Source: Halorussus limi (lineage in GTDB: Archaea; Halobacteriota; Halobacteria; Halobacteriales; Haladaptataceae). From it: a stretch of DNA of 64,000 nucleotides. Shown piece after piece: positions 50,109-58,375 of the stretch. Below the pieces are notes generated by a model. That model was not told the DNA's origin. It searched no databases and worked only from the letters and a program-made list of their open reading frames with translations. The stretch lies in contig NZ_CP096659.1 of the NCBI RefSeq assembly GCF_023238205.1, positions 1,877,626 to 1,941,625 on the forward strand, read 5' to 3'. The position numbers were made by a program, and so were the translations under genes. Position 1 is the first letter of the stretch. Every line of letters begins with the position of its first letter.

Positions 50109-50993
50109 ATGGCTCTCCGCGATTCGCTCCTCCGTCGGTCGGCCCTCGCGCCGTTCGCCGTCGCACTTGTGCTGTTCGCCGCCCTCGCGTTCGCGCTCCG
50201 CCGCGCGGCGGCGCGCGCCCGCGGCGTCCCGCTGAGTCCGCTCACCGCCGGGCGGCGCGTCGGCGCGGACTACCCCGAGCGCCGGGGCATCGTCGCGGAC
50301 GGCGAGGTGCGGGGTGAGATGGACGACCTGCGGGAGTTCGCCGGGCCCGACTTCGACCCCGGCGCGGTCCACCCCGCGGTCCGGAACTTCTACGAGCGCA
50401 CCGCCGACTACGAACTCGCCTACGAGGTGCGCTGGCACCGCCCGTTCCGACTCGGCGCGGCGCTCGCCGCCGGACTGACGGGTCGCGTCGAGCAGTTGAA
50501 CCTCCCCGGTCCCGGCGAGTCCGGCGTCCGGGAACTCGACAGCCGATTCGCTCGCGTGGACCCGGACGTCGACCCCCGGTCGGGTGCGCGGGCCTGGGTC
50601 CGGACCCGCGGGGACGGGACCGCCGTCTTCGTGGCGATATACGCCCACCACGAGCGCGGCGGCACCCGGTACGTCAACATCGCCGTCCCGCTCCCCGGCG
50701 CGAACCTGAGCACGGTCCTCCGCCCCGAGAATCTGGCCGACGGAACCGACGGCCTCGAACTGACCACGCTCGGCGGGTCGTCCGACGAGACCGACGGCGA
50801 CGAAGGGCTGTTTCTGGCGACGCCGCTCGGCAACCTCGCCCTGCCGCTCGACCAGCGATTCCGAGTCCGGCCTCGGGAGGAGGCGCCCGACGCCGCCGGC
50901 GTCGAGGCGACTCACGAGATGTGGGCGTTCGGGCGGCGGTTCCTGACGATTCGGTACACTGGTCGGAACGCGCGGGACGGAGACCGGTCGTAG
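50109..50993 (+). CDS. Membrane-anchored haloarchaeal protein, unknown
   Basis: 294 residues. One N-terminal helix (about 12-32, APFAVALVLFAALAFAL) followed by a soluble domain of about 260 residues with conserved-looking blocks (RRGIVADGEVRGEMDDL, YELAYEVRWHRPFRLG, RYVNIAVPLPGANLSTVLRPENL). No family recognised. It is 25 bases after cobA but a corrinoid role is not supported. Confidence 0.6.
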   Translation: MALRDSLLRRSALAPFAVALVLFAALAFALRRAAARARGVPLSPLTAGRRVGADYPERRGIVADGEVRGEMDDLREFAGPDFDPGAVHPAVRNFYERTADYELAYEVRWHRPFRLGAALAAGLTGRVEQLNLPGPGESGVRELDSRFARVDPDVDPRSGARAWVRTRGDGTAVFVAIYAHHERGGTRYVNIAVPLPGANLSTVLRPENLADGTDGLELTTLGGSSDETDGDEGLFLATPLGNLALPLDQRFRVRPREEAPDAAGVEATHEMWAFGRRFLTIRYTGRNARDGDRS

Positions 50994-51042
50994 CCCGTCG
51001 GTCGAAAACGGAGAAGGCCGCGAAAGCGGAGAAGAGAGCGGC

Positions 51043-53571
51043 TCAGTCCTGCCGTCCGGCCGGGGTGCCGGACGGCGACTCCGTGACCGCTTCGGGAGTC
51101 GCGTGGACGTAGCGCGTCCAGAGCAACAGCAGACTCGGGAGGACGAAGATGGCCACGACGAACGACAGCGACAGCGCGAGGACGACCAGCGTCCCGAAGC
51201 TCCTGAGTTGGGGCGAGGGCGACAGCAGGAGCGCGCTGAACGCGCCGGTCGAGGTCAGCGTGCTGCCGAACAGCGCGCCGCCCGTGCCCGTCACGGCCTC
51301 GCGGAGCGCGCGGTAAGCGTCCCGGCCCGCGTCGAGTTCCTGCGCGAACCGGTCGCTGATGTGGATGTTGTAGTCGATGCCGAGGCCGATGACCAGACTC
51401 ATCAGCAGCGACGTGAGCAGGGTCAGCGGCACGTCCAGCAGGTACATGCCGCCGACGACGAGCGCGGTGACGAGCGCGATGGGGACCACCGTAATCGCGC
51501 CGAGCGAGGCGCTCCCCTCGGCGATTCGGTAGACGACCATCAGCATGACGAACACCGCGGCGAGCGCGATTACCAGCGTGGTCAGGATGCTGTCGGCGGT
51601 CTGGGACGACTCCGCCTCGCTGACGGTCGCCGCGCCGACTGCGGTCGCGGTCAGCGCGTCGCCGTCGTCGTCGACCGCGGCCGCGACGGCGCGCATCTCG
51701 TCGGCCTGCGTCCCGTACTTCGCGTCTGGTTGGATGGGTACGACCATCCTGAGCGACCGGAACTCGCCGCTCGCAGTCCGCTCGATTACGCGGCTTGCCT
51801 CCTCGGGGGCGGCGTCGTAGAGCGCGGCGTAGACTTTTCGGAGATTCCGGTCGGGCACGCTGTCGCCGTCGGTGTCGGCCTCGCGGAACGTCTCGGCGAA
51901 CGCCTCGTCGCGGGCGGCCACCGACTCCATGACGGTCAGCGGCGAGACGAACGGCACCGACCCCGACCGCTCGAAGACGACCTCGCTGTCGGCGGCGCGC
52001 TGGCGGCCCTCGCGGAGGCGTTCGAGCGTCTTCGGGTCTGTCACGTCGCCCTCGACGAGAATCTGGGAGATTCGGCGGTCGCTCTCGTCGGCCGACCGGT
52101 AGCGCTCGTCCACGAACGCGCTGTTCTTCTCGTACTCCGTGACCTCCCACGCGAGCGGTTCGGGGAGGTCCTGTTTCCACTCGGCGACGCCGTCGTCGCC
52201 CTGCTGGAACGCCTTGCGGTCGAGTTCCGTCCACGCGAGACCGCTCGCCGCGCCCGCCACGAGCGCGACGACGACGACGGCCGGCGCGGCCCTCCGCGCG
52301 AGGTCGGCGCCGCTTCCCAGCAGGGGTTCGAGGAGTCTGGTCTTGCCGAGCGGTCGCTTTCGTCGGTCGAGACCGACTCGCTCGAGCAGACTGTCGACGC
52401 TCACCTTCAGCGCCGGGACGATGGTCACGAAGATGACGAACGCCGAGACGACGCCGAGGGTGATGCCGACCGAGAGGTCCTTGATGAGGTCGAACTCGTT
52501 GGTGACGTTCGACATGAAGCCGACCGCGGTCGTCACCGTGACGAGACCGACCGCGACGGCGACCGACGACAGCGACCGACTCATCGGCCCGCGGATGTCG
52601 TCGCCTTCGCCGCGCTCCTCGCGGTAGCGCATGAAGACGTGAAGCCCGTAGTCGACGCTGAGTCCGACGATGAGGACCGGACCGATGATGAGCGTGAACC
52701 CGGCCGGAATCTGAAGCCAGCCGAGGATGCCGAACATCCAGACGACCGACAGGACGACTCCCACGAAGCCGACGACCACGTCCACGAGGTCCCGATAGGA
52801 GAACGCGAGGACGGCCAAGATGGCCGCGAGCGCGGCGGGGAGTATCAACTCGAAGGTGTCCTGCTGAGTCTGCTTGCGGTAGACGCTCTGGGCGTGGGGG
52901 CCCGTGGTGAAGTGACCGTCCGCCTCGTCGGCCTGCTCGTAGAGAACGCGAGTCGCGGGCGTCCCCTGCGCCCGCTGACCGTCCTCGCCCGCGGTCCGGA
53001 ACCGGAAGACCATCCGGCGACTCGTCGCGCTCGCGGTGCCCGGTTCGTAGTCCTTCGGCAGGAGTTCGAGCGCGGGCGACCCCTCCGAGAGCGTCTGTTT
53101 CACGGTCCTCTCGACTTCGGCTTCGCCGGCCGATTCGAGCGCCGCGATTTGGTCGCTCAGCGACGCGGACTGGCTCCCGGCCAGTCGCTTGGCGACGAGG
53201 TTCGAGACGCCGACGACGCCGCCCCGGTCGGGGAGCGCCCCGGCGACCGACTCGTTGCTCCGGACCGCCTTCTGGTACCGGAGCGAGTCGAGCAGCGACG
53301 ACTTCGAGAGGACGTTTCCGTCCGTGTCGCGGACGTAGACGGGGGTCGGCGACCCGCCGCTGTCGTTTCGCTGGGCGTAGTTGTCCTGAATGTAGAGTTG
53401 CTTCTGTGCGACCTCCGTGTCGCCGAACGCGTCGCTCCCCGTCGCCTCGCTGGAGAGTTGGAGTTTCGTGACGCCGGCGCCCACGCCGGCCGTCAGCAGG
53501 AGCATCAGGACGACGACGACGAGGCTGTGTTCGGTGACGAATCGGGCCGGCCTCTCGAAGAGGCGTTTCAT
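51043..53571 (-). CDS. RND-superfamily (MMPL/HpnN-like) transporter
   Basis: 842 residues. Two homologous halves, each with one leading helix, a large extracellular domain (about 35-230 and 440-640), and five helices ending with the sterol-sensing-like block; the first half contains FTLIIGPVLIVGLSVDYGLHVFMRYREE, the second LMSLVIGLGIDYNIHISDRFAQE, with the proton-relay aspartates (GLSVDYG, GLGIDYN). Archaeal members probably move lipids or hydrophobic compounds. No membrane-fusion partner exists or is needed. GGAGGT lies 5 bases before the ATG. Confidence 0.9.
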   Translation of the reverse strand: MKRLFERPARFVTEHSLVVVVLMLLLTAGVGAGVTKLQLSSEATGSDAFGDTEVAQKQLYIQDNYAQRNDSGGSPTPVYVRDTDGNVLSKSSLLDSLRYQKAVRSNESVAGALPDRGGVVGVSNLVAKRLAGSQSASLSDQIAALESAGEAEVERTVKQTLSEGSPALELLPKDYEPGTASATSRRMVFRFRTAGEDGQRAQGTPATRVLYEQADEADGHFTTGPHAQSVYRKQTQQDTFELILPAALAAILAVLAFSYRDLVDVVVGFVGVVLSVVWMFGILGWLQIPAGFTLIIGPVLIVGLSVDYGLHVFMRYREERGEGDDIRGPMSRSLSSVAVAVGLVTVTTAVGFMSNVTNEFDLIKDLSVGITLGVVSAFVIFVTIVPALKVSVDSLLERVGLDRRKRPLGKTRLLEPLLGSGADLARRAAPAVVVVALVAGAASGLAWTELDRKAFQQGDDGVAEWKQDLPEPLAWEVTEYEKNSAFVDERYRSADESDRRISQILVEGDVTDPKTLERLREGRQRAADSEVVFERSGSVPFVSPLTVMESVAARDEAFAETFREADTDGDSVPDRNLRKVYAALYDAAPEEASRVIERTASGEFRSLRMVVPIQPDAKYGTQADEMRAVAAAVDDDGDALTATAVGAATVSEAESSQTADSILTTLVIALAAVFVMLMVVYRIAEGSASLGAITVVPIALVTALVVGGMYLLDVPLTLLTSLLMSLVIGLGIDYNIHISDRFAQELDAGRDAYRALREAVTGTGGALFGSTLTSTGAFSALLLSPSPQLRSFGTLVVLALSLSFVVAIFVLPSLLLLWTRYVHATPEAVTESPSGTPAGRQD

Positions 53572-53663
53572 GGTCTACCTCCGCCGTCGGCTACGCGTCG
53601 GTACTGCCGCCTCGCTCCGTCGGCGCGAGGCGGGTCCGTGTCGTGTCGTATGTCGTGACTCAT
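53568..53663 (-). CDS. 31-residue leader ORF overlapping the RND transporter start
   Basis: ATG 53663 opens 31 codons whose TGA overlaps the ATG of the RND gene (ATGA). The TATA box TTTTTATACGG (53693-53703) puts the transcription start within a few bases of 53663, so the ORF would be leaderless. The RND gene's Shine-Dalgarno GGAGGT is inside it. The peptide is Arg/Asp-rich (MSHDIRHDTD...) and unknown. Confidence 0.5.
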   Translation of the reverse strand: MSHDIRHDTDPPRADGARRQYRRVADGGGRP

Positions 53664-53692
53664 CGGTACACTGCGGGCTACGCCCCCGATTC

Positions 53693-53703
53693 CCGTATAA
53701 AAA
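53693..53703 (-). promoter_or_regulatory. TATA box of the RND transporter operon
   Basis: TTTTTATACGG on the minus strand. It lies about 30 bases before the leader ORF start at 53663 and about 125 bases before the RND ATG. Confidence 0.6.
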
Positions 53704-53783
53704 CACCCAGAACTGCCGACGGCGCAACTGCGGGAAAGATTTATCTACCTCGACGCAGGCGCCGCCGCGATGCCCGTGCGGCG

Positions 53784-54560
53784 TTACACGTCGGGAGTCT
53801 CCATGATGCGGGGGACGCCCGCCGCGGTGATGGTCTCGCCGACGAGGTACGACGCGGCGGGACTTGCGAGGAACTGGGCGAGGTCGGCTATCTCCTCGGT
53901 CGTGCCGATTCGCCGCTCGACCTCCTCGCGGTCGATGTCGTCGGCGCTGACGCCCATCTGGCTCTCGACGCCCGGCGTGGCGACGAACCCGGGCGCGATG
54001 CAGTTGACCCGCACGTCGTCGCCCGCCCACTCGAACGCGAGCGTCGAGGTGAGGTTGATGACGCCCGCCTTGGCCGCGCCGTAGTGGCTCATGTGGGGCG
54101 ACCCCTTCTGGCCCGCGACGCTGGCGAGGTTGATGACCGCGCCGCCGCCGTCCTCGCGCATGTGTTCGCCCGCGACCTGCGTGCAGTGGAACGTCCCGTG
54201 GAGGTTGATGTCCACGATGGTCTCCCATCCGTTCTCGCTGATGTCGGCGAACGGGGCCATGAAACTCGCGCCCGCGTTGTTCACCAGCACGTCGATGCCG
54301 CCGAACTCCTCTACGGTCGCGTCCACCAGCGCCTCGACGGCGTCGCGGTCGGTCACGTCGCACTCCACCGCGAGCGCGCTCCCCTCGCGGTCGCTGTCCT
54401 CGATGCCCTCCGCGACCGGTTCGACGTTCTCCTGCTCGCGCGAGCAGACCACCACGTCCGCGCCGTCGGCCGCGAACCGCTCGGCGATGGTCCGACCGAT
54501 GCCGGAACTCGCGCCCGTGACGATCGCGGTGGCGTCGCCGACGCCGAACTGATCTCTCAT
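53784..54560 (-). CDS. Short-chain dehydrogenase/reductase (FabG-like)
   Basis: 258 residues from ATG 54560. NAD(P)-binding TGASSGIG (about 15-22), NNAG (about 92-95) and the catalytic Ser-Tyr-Lys with SHYGAAKAG. C-terminal FLASPAASYLVGETI-TAAG is classical FabG type. The substrate is probably a 3-oxo- or other hydroxyacyl thioester. It is divergent from the acyl-CoA ligase gene, and the 140-base gap between them is AT-rich with two promoters. The open frame upstream covers that gap and is rejected. Confidence 0.87.
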   Translation of the reverse strand: MRDQFGVGDATAIVTGASSGIGRTIAERFAADGADVVVCSREQENVEPVAEGIEDSDREGSALAVECDVTDRDAVEALVDATVEEFGGIDVLVNNAGASFMAPFADISENGWETIVDINLHGTFHCTQVAGEHMREDGGGAVINLASVAGQKGSPHMSHYGAAKAGVINLTSTLAFEWAGDDVRVNCIAPGFVATPGVESQMGVSADDIDREEVERRIGTTEEIADLAQFLASPAASYLVGETITAAGVPRIMETPDV

Positions 54561-54700
54561 TCGCGACCCTCCGCGGTCCGTCGGCCAATAGCGTTCCTTA
54601 CCATTGTTAACTACGACAGCGAATACTCGCCCGCCGTTAATAAATGTGGGCGCGGTTTTGCAATCGTTATATTGATTTAGGTTGCTAGTCATTAGCTCTC

Positions 54701-56260
54701 ATGGACAAGTCCGCGTTCGGCGAGGACGCACGTTCGGGCAACGTCGCGCGCCTCCACGACGAGACGGCGGAGCGCCACGCCGACGAACTAGCGCTGGAGA
54801 TGCACGGCGCTGAAATCACTCACGGTCGACTTCGGGACCGCACGGCCCGGTTCGCGGGCGGACTCGGCGAACTCGGGGCCGACGCGGGCGACCGAGTCCT
54901 CCTCTACCTGCCGAACTGCCCCGAGTACGTCGTCGCCGCGCTCGGGACGCTCAAGGCCGGTGCGGTCGCGTCGCCGATGAACCCCCAGTACAAGGCCCGC
55001 GAAATCGGTCACCAACTCGCCGACACCGGGGCGTCGGTCGTCGTCACCCACGTCGCGCTCCGAGACCACCTGACCGAGGCCCTCCGGGAGACAGACCGGA
55101 GTCCGACCGTCGTCACGGTCGGCGACCCCGACGATATCTCGGACGGCGACGTGGCGTTCGAGGACGTGGATGGCGACCCGACCACCGTCGAACGCGAGAG
55201 CAACGACGTCGCACTCCAACCGTACACCAGCGGGACGACCGGCCAACCGAAGGGCGTCCTGCTCACCCACCGCAACCTCCGAGCGCAGGCGTTCTCGGGG
55301 TTCGAGTTGGTCGACGTGGAACCGGACGAGGACCGGAGTCTCGCCGTCCTACCGCTGTACCACATCACCGGTTTCGTCCACTCGACGTGGCAGACGCTGA
55401 TTCGGGGCGGCGCGGTGTACGTGCGAAACCCCGCCGAGTGGGACGCCGAGGACGCCATGCGGACCATCGAGCAGGAGAGCATCACGGGGTTCATCGGCGT
55501 CGCGGCGATGTACGTGGACCTCGTCAACCACGAGGCGTTCGGCGAGTACGACCTGTCGAGTCTCCGCGAGACCGGACAGGGCGGCGCGAAGATGCCGGTC
55601 GCGGTCCAGCAGGAGTTCGAGTCTGTCGCGGGCGTTGACACGTGGGAGGGGTACGGCCTCACCGAGACGACGGCGGCGACCCACACCGGCGCGGCGACGA
55701 CGTTCGGGCACAGACTGGGCACCATCGGCCAACCGCTCCGGATGACCGACTGCAAGATAGTAGACGAGAGCGGCGAGGAGGTCCCGCCGGGCGAGGAGGG
55801 CGAACTGCTGGTCCGCGGCCCGCAGGTGATGAAGGGGTACCACGACCTGCCCGAGGCGAACGACGCGGCGTTCACCGAGGCGGGGTACTTCCGGACCGGC
55901 GACGTCGCGCGGCGCGACGGGGACAACTACTACGAGATAATCGACCGGAAGAAGCACATGATAAACACCGCGGGGTACAACGTCTACCCGAGCGAGGTCG
56001 AGGAGTTGCTCTTCGAACACGATGGCGTCGCGGACGCCGCCGTGGTCGGTGTCCCGGACGAGCGCCGGGGCGAGACGGTCAAGGCGTTCGTCGTTCCCGC
56101 CCCGGACACCGAGGCGACGCCCGAGGACCTCAAGCAGTTCTGTCTGGACAACCTCGCGGAGTACAAACACCCCCGCGAAGTCGAGTTCGTCGAGGAACTG
56201 CCCCGGACCGCGAGCGGCAAGGTCCAGAAGTTCAAACTGGTCGAGGGCGAGGAGCGCTGA
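54701..56260 (+). CDS. AMP-forming fatty-acyl-CoA ligase
   Basis: 519 residues, ANL superfamily. P-loop-like YTSGTTGQPKG (175-185), GYGLTET, YFRTGDVARRDGDNYYEI and the C-terminal lysine K507 in RTASGKVQKF. It activates a carboxylic acid to its CoA thioester in two steps via the acyl-adenylate. Its start is 141 bases from the SDR start, and the HAD gene follows two bases after its stop codon. Confidence 0.92.
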   Translation: MDKSAFGEDARSGNVARLHDETAERHADELALEMHGAEITHGRLRDRTARFAGGLGELGADAGDRVLLYLPNCPEYVVAALGTLKAGAVASPMNPQYKAREIGHQLADTGASVVVTHVALRDHLTEALRETDRSPTVVTVGDPDDISDGDVAFEDVDGDPTTVERESNDVALQPYTSGTTGQPKGVLLTHRNLRAQAFSGFELVDVEPDEDRSLAVLPLYHITGFVHSTWQTLIRGGAVYVRNPAEWDAEDAMRTIEQESITGFIGVAAMYVDLVNHEAFGEYDLSSLRETGQGGAKMPVAVQQEFESVAGVDTWEGYGLTETTAATHTGAATTFGHRLGTIGQPLRMTDCKIVDESGEEVPPGEEGELLVRGPQVMKGYHDLPEANDAAFTEAGYFRTGDVARRDGDNYYEIIDRKKHMINTAGYNVYPSEVEELLFEHDGVADAAVVGVPDERRGETVKAFVVPAPDTEATPEDLKQFCLDNLAEYKHPREVEFVEELPRTASGKVQKFKLVEGEER

Positions 56261-56262
56261 CC

Positions 56263-56973
56263 GTGCCGGGCGACGAACCGGCGACGGACTACCGGGCGGT
56301 GTTCTGGGACATCGGCGGCGTCGTCCTCGACCCGGACTCGGTCCGGGAGGCCCACGAGGCGTTCGTCGGGAGACTGGTCGAGGAGTACGCCCCCGAACGC
56401 TCGCCCGAGGACGCGGTAGAGACGTGGCGTCGCGCGGTCGGGTCGTACTTCCGGGAGCGCGACGGGACCGAGTTCCGGTCGGCCCGGACCGCCTACGACC
56501 GCGCCGTCGCCGAGATAGCCGGGCAGTCGATACCGGAGTCCGAGTGGCGACCGCTGTTCGAGGCGGTGACCACCGAGATTTTGCGGCCCGAACCCGGCGC
56601 GGTCGAGGCCGTCGAGCGACTGGCCGACAGCGAGTTGCACGTCGGCGTCGTCAGCGACGTGGACACCGCGGAGGGACTCCGGATTCTGGAGACGTTCGGG
56701 GTCCGTGACCGGTTCGACTCGATAACCACCTCCCAGATGGTCGGCCGGACGAAACCCGACCGCCGGATGTTCGAGACCGCCCTGCAGGAAGCCGACGCCG
56801 CGCCGGCCGAGGCGGTCATGATAGGCGACCGGTACGACCACGACGTGGCGGGCGCGAAGGAGGTCGGACTCGCGACGGTCGCGTACGGGGCCGACGACGG
56901 CCCGGCGGTCGATTACCGCGTGGAGGACCTCCGCGAGGTACTGGACATCGTCGGCGCGAGTCGGAAAACGTGA
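56263..56973 (+). CDS. HAD-superfamily hydrolase resembling the ACAD10 HAD domain
   Basis: 236 residues from GTG 56263, two bases after the ligase stop. Motifs: FWDIGGVVLD (nucleophile Asp in DIGGV), VGVVSDVDT (motif II), GRTKPDRRMF (Lys) and MIGDRYDHDVAGA (motif IV). DxGGV is the variant seen in soluble epoxide hydrolase N-domain and ACAD10-type HADs. With the convergent acyl-CoA dehydrogenase and the kinase-like gene it recreates the domain set of human ACAD10. Confidence 0.82.
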   Translation: MPGDEPATDYRAVFWDIGGVVLDPDSVREAHEAFVGRLVEEYAPERSPEDAVETWRRAVGSYFRERDGTEFRSARTAYDRAVAEIAGQSIPESEWRPLFEAVTTEILRPEPGAVEAVERLADSELHVGVVSDVDTAEGLRILETFGVRDRFDSITTSQMVGRTKPDRRMFETALQEADAAPAEAVMIGDRYDHDVAGAKEVGLATVAYGADDGPAVDYRVEDLREVLDIVGASRKT

Positions 56974-56994
56974 GGGACCGGTCTCAGCGCGCTC

Positions 56995-58212
56995 TTACTC
57001 GTCGTCGAACCGGAGCAGGTGTTCGACCTCGCTCCGGTCGGTGTCCTCGAAGGCGTTTCGCGCGATGACGCGCTTGTGGACCTCGTCCGCGCCGTCGATG
57101 ATGCGGAACTGGCGGACGTTCTCGTAGAAGTCCGCGAGCGGCAGGTCCTTGCCGATGCCGTTGCCGCCGCAAATCTGGACCGCGGTGTCGATGGCGTCCT
57201 GCGTGACGTTCGCCGCGAACGTCTTGCTCATCGCCACCTCGATGCGGGCCTCGTTGCCGGCGGCTATCTGACGGGCGGCGTGGCGGACCATCGAGCGGAC
57301 CGCGTGGAGGCGGGTCTCGGCCTCGGCGATTTCGAACCGGAGCGCCTGCTTGTCCGAGAGCGTCCCGTCGAACGCGCGGCGCTCCTCGGCGTAGGCCTTC
57401 GCCACGTCGAGGGCGCGCTCGGCCATCCCCGAGAAGCGCATGCAGTGGGTCAGGCGCGCCGGGCCGAGGCGCTGCTGGGCGATGGCGAACCCGGCGTTCT
57501 CCTCGCCGAGCAGGTTCTCCTCGGGCACGCGGACGTCCTCGTACCGAATCTCGGCGTGACTCGCGCCGGTGAGGCCGCCGCCGAGGTGCGGGATGTCGCG
57601 CACGATTTCGACGCCCGGCGTGTCGGCGGGCACGAGGAAGATGGAACAGCCCTGATACGGGTGGGCGTCCTCGTCGGTCCGGGCCATCACCAACAGTACG
57701 TCGGCCTCGCTCCCCTGCGTGGTCCACCACTTGTGGCCGTCGATGACCCACTCGTCGCCGTCTTTCTCCGCACTCGTGCGAATCATCTTCGGGTCCGACC
57801 CCGCGCCCTGCATGGGTTCAGTCATCGAGAACCCCGACCGGGCCTCGCCCTCGGCCAGCGGTCGGAGCCACTCCTCCTTCTGGTCGTCGGTGCCCACCAG
57901 TTCGAGGGTGTGCATGTTGCCCTCGTCGGGCGCGTTCGCCCGGACGGCCGTCGCGCCGAGGAGGCTCCGCCCGGCCGCCTCGAAGACCGGCAGCATCTCG
58001 CGGAAGTCCATCCCCAGACCGCCGTACTCCTCGGGAATCTGTGGGCCGTACACGTCGTACTCCCGCGCCGTCTCGCGGAGTCGGCGGACATCGTCGCGGG
58101 GAACCGGCCCGTCGCCGAGGTACTCGCGCTCGACCGGAACGACCTCCTCTCGGACGAACTCTCGGACGCGCTCGGCGACCTCTCGGCCTCGCTCGGGGTC
58201 GTCGTACTTCAT
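56995..58212 (-). CDS. Acyl-CoA dehydrogenase, ACAD10/11-like
   Basis: 405 residues. FAD/substrate segments RSGFSMTEPMQGAGSDPKMI, VIDGHKWWTTQGSEADVLLVMARTD, and in the C-terminal domain RLGPARLTHCMRFSGMAERALD and QICGGNGIGKDLPLADFYENVR. R-I-IDGADEVHKRVIAR matches the large ACAD10/11 group, in which the usual catalytic Glu position lies elsewhere. It runs convergently to the HAD gene and divergently from the kinase-like gene, with 163 bases for a shared promoter region. Confidence 0.88.
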   Translation of the reverse strand: MKYDDPERGREVAERVREFVREEVVPVEREYLGDGPVPRDDVRRLRETAREYDVYGPQIPEEYGGLGMDFREMLPVFEAAGRSLLGATAVRANAPDEGNMHTLELVGTDDQKEEWLRPLAEGEARSGFSMTEPMQGAGSDPKMIRTSAEKDGDEWVIDGHKWWTTQGSEADVLLVMARTDEDAHPYQGCSIFLVPADTPGVEIVRDIPHLGGGLTGASHAEIRYEDVRVPEENLLGEENAGFAIAQQRLGPARLTHCMRFSGMAERALDVAKAYAEERRAFDGTLSDKQALRFEIAEAETRLHAVRSMVRHAARQIAAGNEARIEVAMSKTFAANVTQDAIDTAVQICGGNGIGKDLPLADFYENVRQFRIIDGADEVHKRVIARNAFEDTDRSEVEHLLRFDDE

Positions 58213-58375
58213 GTGCCCAACCTCTCCGCAACGATGTAAAAGTATTTCCCCGATTCTATTACCCTCGTAAGTTCTTTACCGGAGTTGCGCGTACAATCGT
58301 CGTGAAAACGCCGGACCGATGCGACGGCGCGCGGTCCGTCGGAACCGCCACCGACCGAACGCGAAGGACGAACTC

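Noticed and set aside
46997-50245. 1082-codon open frame antisense to the corrinoid operon
   Set aside because: It runs against seven well-recognised genes. Long antisense frames are expected in DNA of this GC content, and the translation is low-complexity Arg/Ala/Ser-rich with no domain.
51103-53658. 851-codon open frame antisense to the RND transporter
   Set aside because: The transporter is a clear family member on the other strand; the antisense product is Arg/Asp/Glu-rich nonsense.
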